64,000 bases of DNA from Candidatus Electrothrix rattekaaiensis (GCA_032595675.1 JAVQMD010000001.1:558001-622000); one strand, 5' to 3'. Numbered from the stretch's first letter, positions 37,593 to 48,044 are shown. Translations and numbers: made by a program. Notes: a model not told the origin generated them from the sequence alone.

Positions 37593-40500
37593 ATGAAAAA
37601 ATTAATGAATTCAAAATTGATCGCCATTGTTGGTATGGCCTGCCATTATCCGGGAGCACAGGATCTCCGTTCTTTTTGGGAAAACATTTTGACAAGAAGG
37701 CGTCAGTTCCGCCCTCTCCCGGACACCCGGTTACCAGCGTCGGATTATTATGATCCTGATCCTGCCGCACCGGATAAAACATACTGCCGCAAGGCCGGAT
37801 TACTTGATGGGTTTGCTTTTAATCCTGCTCAATATCGCATTCCTCGTTCCACCTTTGAGTCCGCTGATATTGTGCATTGGCTGGCACTCAAGGTTGCCCT
37901 GGCCTCGTTGGACGATGCTGGTTTTAGCAAAGCGTCCGTGCCCAGAGAACGAACAGGGGTCATTCTCGGCAACACCCTGACCGGCGAATATTCTCGGTCC
38001 GAGGGCTTGCGTCTCCGATGGCCTTTTGTCCGTCGAGTAGTAGAGAAAGCCGCCCTTGAAAAGGGTTTGTCTTCGAAACAGACCGCAGGATTTCTCAGAA
38101 CAACGGAGGCATATTATAAATCCGTTTTTACTCCAATCACAGAAGATACCTTAGCCGGTGCGCTGTCCAATACCATTGCCGGGAGGATCTGCAATTATCT
38201 TGATCTGCATGGCGGCGGTTACACTGTTGACGGGGCTTGCTCCTCTTCAATCATTGCGACAGCAACCGCTGCAACACATCTTGTCAACCGTGATCTCGAT
38301 TTAGCCTTGGCCGGTGGGGTGGATATCAGCCTGGACACCTTTGAACTGGTCGGTTTTGCCAAGACCGCTGCGCTGGCTACAGAGGATATGCGGGTCTATG
38401 ATCGCAGGGCAAACGGATTTATTCCCGGAGAAGGGTGCGGCTTTGTGGTGATGAAGCGTTTGGAAGACGCTGTTGCCGACGGTGATTATGTTTATGCTGT
38501 ATTGCACGGTTGGGGTATTTCATCAGACGGGAAAGGCGGCTTGACCGCCCCGAATGCTCAAGGGCAAGCTAGGGCCTTGCAACGAGCCTATGAACGAGCT
38601 GATTGGAATATGAACGATGTTGATTTCATCGAAGGGCACGGAACCGGTACTGCTGTTGGTGATAAAACGGAACTGGAAGGCATAGCCCTGGCTATGAAGA
38701 CGATGAACACGATGAATACGGACAGCGGTAGCGGTGTAGGTGTAGGTGTAGGTGTAGGTGTAGGGACACGGCATGCCGTGTCCCTACAGGACGAGGAGGG
38801 CGAGGAGGGCGAATCAACACCGCTGCGTCGTTGCGGCATCACCTCGTTAAAATCGCTTGTCGGCCATACCAAGGCGGCATCAGGAGTCGGGGCCTTGATC
38901 AAGACCGTGATCGCCTTAAATCAACGGATTCTTCCCCCGCTTGCCAACTGTTTTGAACCCAGTCCTGTTTTTGCAGAGACGACAACGAGCCTTTATCCTC
39001 TTCTGCGCGGAGAAATTCGTCCGCCCCAGGAAATCCTACGAGCTGGTGTCTCCGGTATGGGATTTGGCGGTATTAACTCGCACCTTGCCTTGGCTTCAGG
39101 TGATGCTCCTTCCCCGAAATTGATGCCTGCAATCCGCGAACAGAAATTATTGGCAGATTATCAACGCACCGAGCTCTTTGTTTTCAGTGCGCCCACTGTT
39201 GAGGCGTTATTGAGGAGGGTGCAAGCGGCAGAAGACCTTGCCCGGAATATCTGTGAGGGGGAACGTCTTGATTTGGCTGCCCATCTCGCAACACTTTACG
39301 GAGATAATGCAGCCTGCGGTCCGGTTCGGGCGGCGATCATGGCGGAGTCACCGGAGATGCTCATGGAGCGTCTTGCCAAGATTGTCCATATCCTTGGTAC
39401 ATCTCCCCCGAAAGGGCAGAAAACTTTTTTTGATCCTCGCTCAGGTATCTGTATAGGGAACGATGTGCAGAACTACCGTGTTGGGTTCCTCTTTCCCGGC
39501 CAAGGTTCACAGCAAATCAATATGGGATACCAGCTTGTTCAGCGGCATGATTGGGCTGAGGAGATGGTTAAGGCGATGGAAAAGTCTCTTGGTTGGCCAG
39601 AAGGGAAGCAGCTGAGTGATTTTATCTTTCGACCGGTAGAAAGGGCACTTGATGAATCGCAGGTTAACGACTGGCAGGAGCAGCTCAAGCGGACAGAGAT
39701 TGCCCAGCCTGCTCTCTGTCTGGCATCCATGCTCCGTCTGGAGCAGCTGGCCCGACTTGGGATACAGCCTGAAGCGGTTGGCGGGCACAGCCTTGGCGAA
39801 TTGACATCCTTTTATGCTGCCGGGGCCTATTCCAGAGAAGAGTTGATCGGTTTTGCTGCACTCCGAGGACAGGCAATGACTCCGGGGCAGGGTTATGCCA
39901 GAGGTGATACCGGAGGTACTGCTGGAACCATGGCAAGCCTTGCCTGTTCAGCTGACCAAGCCCAGGCTATTCTTGATACCAGCCAAGGATATGCCGTTGT
40001 GGCGAATAAAAACAGTCCCTCCCAAACGGTTATCTCTGGCGAACCCTTCTGCATTGAACAGGCCTGCCGTCATGCGGAAGAACAGGGCATACGGGCCGTT
40101 CTCTTGCCGGTTGCCAATGCCTTTCATTCACGGTTTGTCTCCTCGGCTGCTCAGGTATTGACTGCATCCCGACTGCTTCCTGTATGCCCGAACCAGTTGA
40201 CAACAAAGCTTTTTTCTGGTCTGCAAGGAGGCAAAGTTGACTTGGATTGTGATTTGAGGAGGCATTTTTCGGAGCAGGTTATCTTGCCGGTTGATTTTAT
40301 TTCCTTGGTTCAGGAAATGAGCAAGCAATGCGATCTGTTCCTGGAGGTAGGACCTAGCAGAGTGCTGACCGGTCTTGCCCGCTCAATCATTGCCAAAGAA
40401 AATGGAGAGGATAGAGGAAATGGAGAAGATGGGCCGATCTGTTTTCCTCTTGAAACAAAACCGGAACAGGACAGAGATCTGAATCTTTTTCTGGCAAACT

Positions 40501-43500
40501 ATTTTGTCCGTGGTGGAACGATTAACTGGCACGCTTTGTACGAGGATCGTCTTGTCCGTTCCTTCACGCCGGTTGATGAACGCGTCTTTTTTGCCAATCC
40601 CTGTGAGCGTTCTTTTCCAGAGTATTTTCCAGAGCAAAAAGAGCAGAGCCTTTCACTGCCCAGCTCTCACTCGTCGGGACAGGTGAATCTTGGTGAGACA
40701 GGTCGTGTTCTTGCTGACGCTGCTGGTCTTTCTAAAGATGAGTTAGCAGTCTATCTGGAGCGACGCAGCCAATTTATCGGGAGTCTTATCAGAGTGGATA
40801 TTGATAATATGGCATCTCTGCTTGAAGATCCCCTTGCCCCTTCTAAATCCACTGTTAAGTCGATTTCCGTTCCCCCTGTTATAGCATTATTTGAAAAGAA
40901 AAAATCAAACATTGATGGCAAAGTTGAGGCGGAAGAACAAAATAGTGCTGACTTGCTCTTTGCTTTGATTGAAGAACGAACCGGTTTTCCACCGGAAAGC
41001 CTTGCTCTGGATCTTCGTCTGCTGGATGATTTGAATCTCGACTCCATCAAAGCATCCGAGTTGATTGCCGAAGCAGCAAACCGAGCAGGTGTTTCAGCTG
41101 CAAACCTGAATGTTTTTGAATATGCTAATGCCACCCTACAAGAGGTGGCTGCGCTCCTGGATGGAGAACCTGAGCAAGATAAGGACATTACTAAGAACAG
41201 TTCTTCGAGGTATCCAAGCTGGGCCCGTGATTTTACCCTGCAATATATCCCAAAACCGCTTTCATCGGAATATGCAGATGAGCAACCTCGGCTGTACCGG
41301 GAAGAAGAGATCCTTATTCTTTTTGAACCTGCTGAGCAGCATATTGCAGAACATCTTGAGGCGGTTTTTCACCGGTTTTCAGCCGAATTTTCAGCCAAGG
41401 TGGAACTCGTTTCTTTTGCAGAGGCCCGACAAGGTATCTCGTCCCTGCTGGCTAGATTCACCCGAGTCATTGCTTTGCTCCCGCAGCAAGAATCAGGTGG
41501 AGATGAATTTTTTGATCAACAAACTCTGGTTGAACACATCACCAGATTGCACACAATATTTTCTCCTTCTTATTATCGGGCCGAGTTGGATAATCAATCA
41601 CTGAGTGTGGTGCAATTCGGTGGTGGCTTTTTTGGTGACGGACCTGTTCCGGCGAATATCAGACGGTGTTCGGCAAAGGCTTTGGCTGCCAGTCTGCATC
41701 TTGAACAACCCGGTCTTAAGGTGAGGGTGCTTGATGTTTCTCCACAAATTTCACAGGATCAGCTTTGTGAATATATAATGGTGGAACTCACCACTGCTGA
41801 GAGATACGCAGCTGTCGGGTATGCTGCTGATCAGATTCGCCGGGTTCCGGCCCCTGTTTTAAGGAGTGTTGCCGCTGATAAACCAAGGCTCATACGATGG
41901 TCACCAAAAGACGTTGTTCTTGCCACTGGTGGAGCAAAGGGCATTACGGCAGAGTGTGTGTTGGCCTTTGGACGTGCCACCGGGGTACAGCTGGCCTTGG
42001 TGGGCAGTTCTTCCCCAACAATGCGCAACGAGCAGCAGGATGAGATCCTTTATACCCTGAAACGAGCCAATGAGGCAGGGCTTTCAGCGCATTATTATCA
42101 ATGTGATGTAACAGATGCCGAAGCCGTGAAGCGACTTGTTCATCAGGTAGAAAATGAACAGGGAACAATCACCGGAGTTATTCATGGCAGTGCTCTGAAT
42201 CGGCCTGGTGGGCTAGATACTGTACCTGTTGAGCAGGCTCTGGAAGAAATCAGCCCTAAAGTTATCGGGGCAATGAACCTTTGCGCTGCTTTGCATGATC
42301 ATCCACCGCAACTGTTTATCGCGTTTTCATCTCTCATTGGCATATCCGGGATGCGGCAAAACGGCTGGTACGGATTTTCCAATGAGGCTCTGCATCTTTT
42401 TCTGCGACAGTATGGAAAAGCCGAGCCTCGTACGGATACGTTGACTATTGCTTTCAGTATCTGGGACGAGGTCGGGATGGGCAGCAGGATGGGCAGCACG
42501 TCTTGGTTGAGTACAATAGGGGTGGATGCTCTGACTGTTCAGCAGGGGACTTCCCGTTTTCTTCAGCTCGCCCTGCATGATCCTGGTGTGGATCAAGTGA
42601 TTGTTACAGCAAGGGCTTATGGGATAGATACCTTTCTTCCTCATGGCCTAGCCCTTCCGCAAGGGTTGCGATTTATTGACAAGGTGATTGATTATCAACC
42701 GGGGGTTGAGATTATCGCCAGAACACGGCTGACCTTGGAAGATGACCCCTATATTAAAGATCATTGTTGGCGCGGTACGTATCTCTTTCCCTTGGTTTTT
42801 GGGCTAGAAGCGATGGCCCAAGCAGTACGCACAGTCACAGGAAAAACTTGTTTTGATGCGGTGTGTATTGAGGATATCGAACTGGCTCGACCGATTGTTT
42901 TGTCAGAGGACATTGGGGCGGAAATCGAGATTCATGCCTTGGTCCTTGAGCAGGATGATTTGGAGGCTGTCCCTCAGGTGCAGGTGCAGATACGCACAGA
43001 ACAGACCGACTTCAGAGAGGATCATTTTTCTGCGATTTTTGTGCTGAGGGATGATTGCTCGCCTGTCTGGCAGGATCCTCCAGAAGGTCTTACTCCCCTT
43101 GATATACTGCCTAAAATCGACCTTTACAAAGAGGAATTGCTCTTTCAAGGTCCTCTGTATCAGAAAATTCAGCAAATTTTTCAGCTCGCTTCCGATATCT
43201 GTCTGTTTACGACAGTACCGTCTTCCGAGACGACCGGTATTTTGGATTTTCCATGGATACTCGGAGACCCTTTCTGTAGAGACTCATTTTTGCAGTCAGG
43301 ACAGGTATCAATACCTAGAGATCTCTGCCTGCCTGTTCGTATCCAACGTATTGAACGTTATCCTGTTGCTCTTGAGGATGATGAATCTGTTTGGGGTAAG
43401 GCTGTTATTGAAGAGCATGCTGAAAAATATATCGACAGCGCAGTGACTGCTTTCAACAAGCAGGGCCGGGTTATTGAGCGGATAACAGGTTATCGTGCCC

Positions 43501-45296
43501 GAATTATTGAACACAAAAAGGAGAACCCGACAGCAGAGGATTTGGTTTATCCTGGTCGACGAGATTGCAAAATTTTGTTGAGCGAACTGAAACAAAGAGC
43601 AACGCTTTTGCCTGCTCATTGTATGCTTCCAGAATTAAGTTCGTATTTTATCTCTTGCCTACAGAGTGTTAGCAAGGAGGTGAGGCGTGGGAAAGAGTTA
43701 CCGTTCATCAAAAATGCCTTAGCACCTCTTCTGGATGCCTCGAATACTCGTATCGAAATTTCTTGGTCACAGGAAGGAAAACCCTTTCTTGCAATTCCCA
43801 CAGATGCCGGGGTGCATTTTTCATTGACTCATAACGAAGGGACACTCGTCTGTACAGCGGGCCAAGGACTCCAGGGGTGTGATCTTGAAACCGTATCTAG
43901 CCACAGCAAAGAAGAATGGCAAAGCCTCTTGGGTAAAGGAAGTGCGGCAATGCTTGCCGAGCTGACCGAGCAGGACAATGATAGTACTAGGCTGGACCAA
44001 TCTGGAACTAGGCTCTGGACAACCTTTGAGGCTGTTTTTAAAGCTCTGGCAATTCAACCTGATGCGAGCAAGCTGCGTATTGCAGAGAAGCAAGGTGATA
44101 CGGTGCTGTTTTTATATGGCGATTGTTGTATCCTTACTTTTCCGGTCAGGCTTACCCTGAGAGGCGAGAGGATGTTGGCTGTGGTGGTTCCGGAAAAATG
44201 CAGTAAGAATAAAATGTTGGAACAGGATCCTCTGTTTGGTAATACCGATGTTCGACCGAATCAGGTCGGCAGCTTTACTCATGAGTTTATAACGACCTTT
44301 TTAGAGGGCAGAGGGCCGCAGGGGAAAGTCTATTTTACTAATATTCCTGTGTGGATGGGTGAGTTAAGAGAATTGGCCTTGTTACCGATAGCTGATCTTC
44401 TCGTACAGGATATGAAAAGCCGTCAATGCGGGATGGTGACGAACAGGTCCTTTTTTTCTGTTGACCAGCAGTTGGATAGTTACGACACTGTGATAGGAGA
44501 GGTTCGTTTGCTGCAGGACACGGATCTTACCAGCTCCTTTCTTTCTCTGGGGTTTAACTGGTTTAAAAAAAAGGAAGACGGCAGTTTGATCCGGGCCGCT
44601 TCTGGTAAGCTCTCGACCACCTGGGTGACAGTGAAAGGTCATGGTAAGGTTCAACTTGCCAATTTGCCAACTTATTTTAAAGATCATTTTATGAGGCTTC
44701 CCCTTGCTCAGGATGATTCCGAGCCAGCGGAGAAGAAGAGACATTCGTTTTTCTCCAAGGCATCACTCCTTTTCACAGCGACTCTTTCTACAAGAAAACA
44801 CAATATATTGTTTCGGCAACAGTTTCTGACATCTCAAGAAGATTCGAATCTGGTTGGTAATATTTATTTTTCTAATTATTACAGTTGGCAAGCGCGGGTG
44901 AGGGATCAATATATTGCAACAAATATTCCTGATATATCCCCCAAAAGTTTTTCTGGTGATTTTGTCTGTGTATACGCAGAGGTTTACCATTTACAGGAGG
45001 CAATGCCCTTTGAGATTATCGAAGTATCCATGTATCTGTATGAACTTTTTTCAGAAGGTTTTACACTCTATTTTGAGTACTATAGTGTCAGTGAGCATGG
45101 TACTCGACGAAGAAAATTAGCTCATGGAGAGCATAGTGTTGTCTGGGTGCCAGAGGGGCAGGAATTGAGCAGTGAAATCCATCCGGCAAAAATGCCAGAG
45201 GAATACGTAGCCCATTTTATGACGATGATAGATAACTCGGAGAAATCTCATTCCTCAGCCCCTGCTCAAGAAGGGGGAGATGAGGATGAGACATGA
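37593..45296 (+). CDS. Iterative type I polyketide synthase, KS-AT-ACP-KR-DH-PPTase-TE-TE
   Basis: 2567 residues in one frame. KS: DGACSSS with C216, EGHGTGT, GHTKAASG. AT: GFLFPGQGSQ and GHSLGE with S733. ACP: LNLDSIKASE with S1151 as the phosphopantetheine site. KR: Rossmann motif ATGGAKGI (~1445). DH-like hotdog: KDHCWRGTYLFP (~1720). PPTase: GCDLE (~2095) and WTTFEAVFKA. Two C-terminal hotdog thioesterase-like units follow; the last has NLVGNIYFSNYYSWQ, like the stand-alone thioesterases of enediyne clusters. KS-AT-ACP-KR-DH-PPTase is the enediyne/polyene PKS order. An insertion of about 40 residues in the KS (368-408) includes palindromic repeat copy E. The gene follows an exporter trio and overlaps recQ. 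Confidence 0.9.
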   Translation: MKKLMNSKLIAIVGMACHYPGAQDLRSFWENILTRRRQFRPLPDTRLPASDYYDPDPAAPDKTYCRKAGLLDGFAFNPAQYRIPRSTFESADIVHWLALKVALASLDDAGFSKASVPRERTGVILGNTLTGEYSRSEGLRLRWPFVRRVVEKAALEKGLSSKQTAGFLRTTEAYYKSVFTPITEDTLAGALSNTIAGRICNYLDLHGGGYTVDGACSSSIIATATAATHLVNRDLDLALAGGVDISLDTFELVGFAKTAALATEDMRVYDRRANGFIPGEGCGFVVMKRLEDAVADGDYVYAVLHGWGISSDGKGGLTAPNAQGQARALQRAYERADWNMNDVDFIEGHGTGTAVGDKTELEGIALAMKTMNTMNTDSGSGVGVGVGVGVGTRHAVSLQDEEGEEGESTPLRRCGITSLKSLVGHTKAASGVGALIKTVIALNQRILPPLANCFEPSPVFAETTTSLYPLLRGEIRPPQEILRAGVSGMGFGGINSHLALASGDAPSPKLMPAIREQKLLADYQRTELFVFSAPTVEALLRRVQAAEDLARNICEGERLDLAAHLATLYGDNAACGPVRAAIMAESPEMLMERLAKIVHILGTSPPKGQKTFFDPRSGICIGNDVQNYRVGFLFPGQGSQQINMGYQLVQRHDWAEEMVKAMEKSLGWPEGKQLSDFIFRPVERALDESQVNDWQEQLKRTEIAQPALCLASMLRLEQLARLGIQPEAVGGHSLGELTSFYAAGAYSREELIGFAALRGQAMTPGQGYARGDTGGTAGTMASLACSADQAQAILDTSQGYAVVANKNSPSQTVISGEPFCIEQACRHAEEQGIRAVLLPVANAFHSRFVSSAAQVLTASRLLPVCPNQLTTKLFSGLQGGKVDLDCDLRRHFSEQVILPVDFISLVQEMSKQCDLFLEVGPSRVLTGLARSIIAKENGEDRGNGEDGPICFPLETKPEQDRDLNLFLANYFVRGGTINWHALYEDRLVRSFTPVDERVFFANPCERSFPEYFPEQKEQSLSLPSSHSSGQVNLGETGRVLADAAGLSKDELAVYLERRSQFIGSLIRVDIDNMASLLEDPLAPSKSTVKSISVPPVIALFEKKKSNIDGKVEAEEQNSADLLFALIEERTGFPPESLALDLRLLDDLNLDSIKASELIAEAANRAGVSAANLNVFEYANATLQEVAALLDGEPEQDKDITKNSSSRYPSWARDFTLQYIPKPLSSEYADEQPRLYREEEILILFEPAEQHIAEHLEAVFHRFSAEFSAKVELVSFAEARQGISSLLARFTRVIALLPQQESGGDEFFDQQTLVEHITRLHTIFSPSYYRAELDNQSLSVVQFGGGFFGDGPVPANIRRCSAKALAASLHLEQPGLKVRVLDVSPQISQDQLCEYIMVELTTAERYAAVGYAADQIRRVPAPVLRSVAADKPRLIRWSPKDVVLATGGAKGITAECVLAFGRATGVQLALVGSSSPTMRNEQQDEILYTLKRANEAGLSAHYYQCDVTDAEAVKRLVHQVENEQGTITGVIHGSALNRPGGLDTVPVEQALEEISPKVIGAMNLCAALHDHPPQLFIAFSSLIGISGMRQNGWYGFSNEALHLFLRQYGKAEPRTDTLTIAFSIWDEVGMGSRMGSTSWLSTIGVDALTVQQGTSRFLQLALHDPGVDQVIVTARAYGIDTFLPHGLALPQGLRFIDKVIDYQPGVEIIARTRLTLEDDPYIKDHCWRGTYLFPLVFGLEAMAQAVRTVTGKTCFDAVCIEDIELARPIVLSEDIGAEIEIHALVLEQDDLEAVPQVQVQIRTEQTDFREDHFSAIFVLRDDCSPVWQDPPEGLTPLDILPKIDLYKEELLFQGPLYQKIQQIFQLASDICLFTTVPSSETTGILDFPWILGDPFCRDSFLQSGQVSIPRDLCLPVRIQRIERYPVALEDDESVWGKAVIEEHAEKYIDSAVTAFNKQGRVIERITGYRARIIEHKKENPTAEDLVYPGRRDCKILLSELKQRATLLPAHCMLPELSSYFISCLQSVSKEVRRGKELPFIKNALAPLLDASNTRIEISWSQEGKPFLAIPTDAGVHFSLTHNEGTLVCTAGQGLQGCDLETVSSHSKEEWQSLLGKGSAAMLAELTEQDNDSTRLDQSGTRLWTTFEAVFKALAIQPDASKLRIAEKQGDTVLFLYGDCCILTFPVRLTLRGERMLAVVVPEKCSKNKMLEQDPLFGNTDVRPNQVGSFTHEFITTFLEGRGPQGKVYFTNIPVWMGELRELALLPIADLLVQDMKSRQCGMVTNRSFFSVDQQLDSYDTVIGEVRLLQDTDLTSSFLSLGFNWFKKKEDGSLIRAASGKLSTTWVTVKGHGKVQLANLPTYFKDHFMRLPLAQDDSEPAEKKRHSFFSKASLLFTATLSTRKHNILFRQQFLTSQEDSNLVGNIYFSNYYSWQARVRDQYIATNIPDISPKSFSGDFVCVYAEVYHLQEAMPFEIIEVSMYLYELFSEGFTLYFEYYSVSEHGTRRRKLAHGEHSVVWVPEGQELSSEIHPAKMPEEYVAHFMTMIDNSEKSHSSAPAQEGGDEDET
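38733..38787. repeat. GGTGTA hexamer run plus dispersed palindromic element, copy E
   Basis: Five tandem hexamers (GGTGTA) run directly into the palindrome GTAGGGACACGGC/GCCGTGTCCCTAC around AT (38760-38787). All lie in frame in the KS domain and encode a Gly-Val run followed by TRHAVSLQ. The adjacent DEEGEEGE coding is also short tandem repeat. Confidence 0.88.
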
Positions 45297-47275
45297 CTCT
45301 CTTGACGAATACTCCCGAAGAAACCCTGCAACAGATTTTCGGCTTTGATGCCTTTCTGCCGGGGCAGGAAGCGGTGATTGCAGCTGTTTTGGCAGGCCGT
45401 TCCGTCTTGGCGATTTTCCCCACTGGTCAGGGAAAGAGCCTTTGCTATCAACTGCCTGCTCTCCATCTTCCCGGCCTGACCTTGGTGGTGTCCCCGCTTA
45501 TGGCTCTGATGAAAGATCAGGTGGATTTCCTTCTCAGCAAAGGAATTGCAGCGGCCCGCCTGGATTCTTCCCTGGATTTTAACGCAGTCAATGCGGTGTA
45601 TGACCGGCTGCACCGTAATGAGCTGAAGCTGCTCTATGTGGCTCCTGAGCGCTTTGCCAATGAACGATTTGTAAGCTTGGTTTCCCGATTGCACCTTTCT
45701 TTGCTGGTGATTGACGAAGCCCATTGCATCTCCGAATGGGGGCATAATTTTCGTCCTGACTATCTCAAACTGGCTGAATTGGCCAAAACCTTTGCGGTGC
45801 CTGCGGTGCTGGGCCTGACCGCGACAGCAACGCCTAAGGTGGCAGCGGATATCCGACAGAGCTTTGCTGTTGCTGACGCTGACTGCATCCAGACCGGATT
45901 CTATCGCCCCAACCTCACCCTGCTCTTTGCACCGGCTGATGAACCGACAGAGAAGCCGGATCAGGAACCGGATCAGGCCTTGGTGCGTCGGCTGACTGAA
46001 CAGCAGAAAAACGGAACATCAGGGCCGACCATCGTTTATGTCACCCTCCAGCAGACCGCAATGCAGGTGGCTGGGCTGCTTGCCAAAGAAGGTTTTCCAG
46101 CCAAGCCCTATCATGCTGGCATGAAGGATGAACAACGGCAGGCGGTTCAGGACTGGTTTATGGCCTCGGACAAGGCAATTGTGGTCGCGACCATTGCCTT
46201 TGGTATGGGTATTGACAAGAGCAATATCCGGGCAGTTTTTCATTATAATCTGCCCAAGAGCCTGGAAAATTATGCCCAGGAAATTGGTAGGGCAGGGCGG
46301 GACGGTTTGCCTTCAACCTGTATTATGCTTGGCAACGGCAATGACCTGCATGTGCTGGAGAACTTTGTCTACGGCGATACGCCAGAGCCCGATCACGTTC
46401 GGGAGTTTGTTGATCATATTCTCGGGCAGGAGGCTGTGTTTTCTTGTTCGATCTATGAGCTTTCCGGCCTGTTTGATATGCGACCGCTGGTCGTCAAAAC
46501 CCTGCTCACCTATCTGGAGCTTGAAGGGCTGCTCGCATCCACCGGGCCGTTTTACAGCAGCTACTCCTTTAAGCCCTTACGGCCCTCTGCGGAGATCCTT
46601 CCTCGCTTTGATGCGGAACGACAGGGCTTTCTCAAAGGACTCCTTTCCTGCGCAGTCAAGCAGAAGATCTGGTTCAGCATTGATCTTGACGAGGCAGCGC
46701 AACGAACGGGCAGTCCGAGGAAACGAGTGATCACGGCCTTAGATTATCTGGAACAGCAGGGGGATCTGGTGCTCAAGGTCAGCGGGGCGCGGCTTGGTTT
46801 TAGAAGGCTTGCTGCTGATCATCTTGATCTTGCTGGCCTCAAGGACGGGCTGGTCAAGCGGTTTGAGCAACGGGAGCAGAGTGACTTGGATCGGCTGGGA
46901 CTGGTGGTTGATCTGGTGAATCATGCAGGGTGCAAGGCTGGGTTTCTGCTGCGATATTTTGGTGAGGAACCGGCAACGGCCTGCGGCCATTGCTCGTTCT
47001 GCCTGCACGGAGAGAATGCGCAGATAAGCGGCAGGTCGAGCGATGTTAGGGTTCTGGAACAAAAGGGTTTGACGGAAGAGCTGCAACGACTCCGTGAAAA
47101 ATATCCCCAGGCCTTGGCAAACCCGCGTCAGATCACCCGCCTGCTTTGCGGTCTTTCATCGCCCGGTTTGACCCGGAATAAACTGAGCAAACATGAGTTG
47201 TTTGGACGATTAGAACAATATCCTTTTGCGGAAGTTATGGCGTGGGTTGCGCGGTTCATGGAGCGTTATAAATGA
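45293..47275 (+). CDS. recQ: RecQ-family ATP-dependent DNA helicase
   Basis: 660 residues. Superfamily 2 motifs: Walker A TGQGKS (motif I), DEAH (motif II), GLTATATP (motif III), QEIGRAGRDG (motif VI). The RecQ-Ct zinc knuckle is CGHCSFC. The C-terminal region is shorter than E. coli RecQ and shows no clear HRDC domain. It unwinds recombination and stalled-fork intermediates. The start overlaps the PKS stop by 4 bases (ATGA), an unexpected coupling of a house-keeping repair gene to a PKS. Confidence 0.94.
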   Translation: MTLLTNTPEETLQQIFGFDAFLPGQEAVIAAVLAGRSVLAIFPTGQGKSLCYQLPALHLPGLTLVVSPLMALMKDQVDFLLSKGIAAARLDSSLDFNAVNAVYDRLHRNELKLLYVAPERFANERFVSLVSRLHLSLLVIDEAHCISEWGHNFRPDYLKLAELAKTFAVPAVLGLTATATPKVAADIRQSFAVADADCIQTGFYRPNLTLLFAPADEPTEKPDQEPDQALVRRLTEQQKNGTSGPTIVYVTLQQTAMQVAGLLAKEGFPAKPYHAGMKDEQRQAVQDWFMASDKAIVVATIAFGMGIDKSNIRAVFHYNLPKSLENYAQEIGRAGRDGLPSTCIMLGNGNDLHVLENFVYGDTPEPDHVREFVDHILGQEAVFSCSIYELSGLFDMRPLVVKTLLTYLELEGLLASTGPFYSSYSFKPLRPSAEILPRFDAERQGFLKGLLSCAVKQKIWFSIDLDEAAQRTGSPRKRVITALDYLEQQGDLVLKVSGARLGFRRLAADHLDLAGLKDGLVKRFEQREQSDLDRLGLVVDLVNHAGCKAGFLLRYFGEEPATACGHCSFCLHGENAQISGRSSDVRVLEQKGLTEELQRLREKYPQALANPRQITRLLCGLSSPGLTRNKLSKHELFGRLEQYPFAEVMAWVARFMERYK

Positions 47276-47564
47276 CTCGGTTACGGCAGTGTGGTGTAAA
47301 GAAAATATACAGCAGAGTGCTGTACATATATAATCCCATAAGAGTTGAGGGCTAAAACTAAAAAATCAAAGAGAAAGGCAAGATTGGGCTATTGCACACA
47401 AAAAAAGAATTCGTGTGTTGTTTTATTCCTGGACCAATACTCCATTGCAAGATAATTCGTTGACTGGATCACTTTATGCTACTGATACAGAGAGAACATT
47501 TTGAGCAATTGATGAGAAAGAATTTAGCATCTCTTCACACTTGGTGGTAGAGGGAGGATGAAAC

Positions 47565-47777
47565 ATGCTGCATTTAATAAGCGAAGAGGAATATAAAACA
47601 AAACTCATTACCTTAGCGTATGCCTGCCCTCTTGAACATGAGCCTCACCATTGCCCTTTAAAACAGGTCAGAGAGAGAAACTTTTCCGGCAAGAAACAAT
47701 GGATTAACAGTTTGTCGTTGCCTACAAAGCAAACAATATATAAATATCATATGGCATGTTATGCTAAAAATAAATAA
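47565..47777 (+). CDS. Small Cys/His-containing hypothetical protein
   Basis: 70 residues, start ATG behind GAGGGAGGA. The centre has C-P-L-E-H-E-P-H-H-C-P-L, which could bind a metal; a further Cys is near the end. Gene-like by its ribosome-binding site and length, but no family is recognised. It lies 290 bases past recQ in an otherwise empty stretch holding a small palindrome (ACAGCA/TGCTGT near 47309). Confidence 0.5.
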   Translation: MLHLISEEEYKTKLITLAYACPLEHEPHHCPLKQVRERNFSGKKQWINSLSLPTKQTIYKYHMACYAKNK

Positions 47778-48044
47778 GAAAAAAGAGGCTGCCCCTGCCC
47801 CTGCCGTTGGGATTCCCGACTGCCCCTCCCCCTAGGGCCCGTATTACTGCGCGGTCTGATCTTGCCCTGTGATTACCTGCATGAGTATTTTTTTCGCAGT
47901 CACAGCAGGTTTCCCTATACTTTACTTCGCACCTTCAGTATGATTGATTTTTTAGAAAGTTCGTCTTGTGACAAGGTGACAGAAAGCTGAACATACCTGT
48001 TCAGCTGTGGATGGACCATACATTTAACACAGGAGATGTTGACA

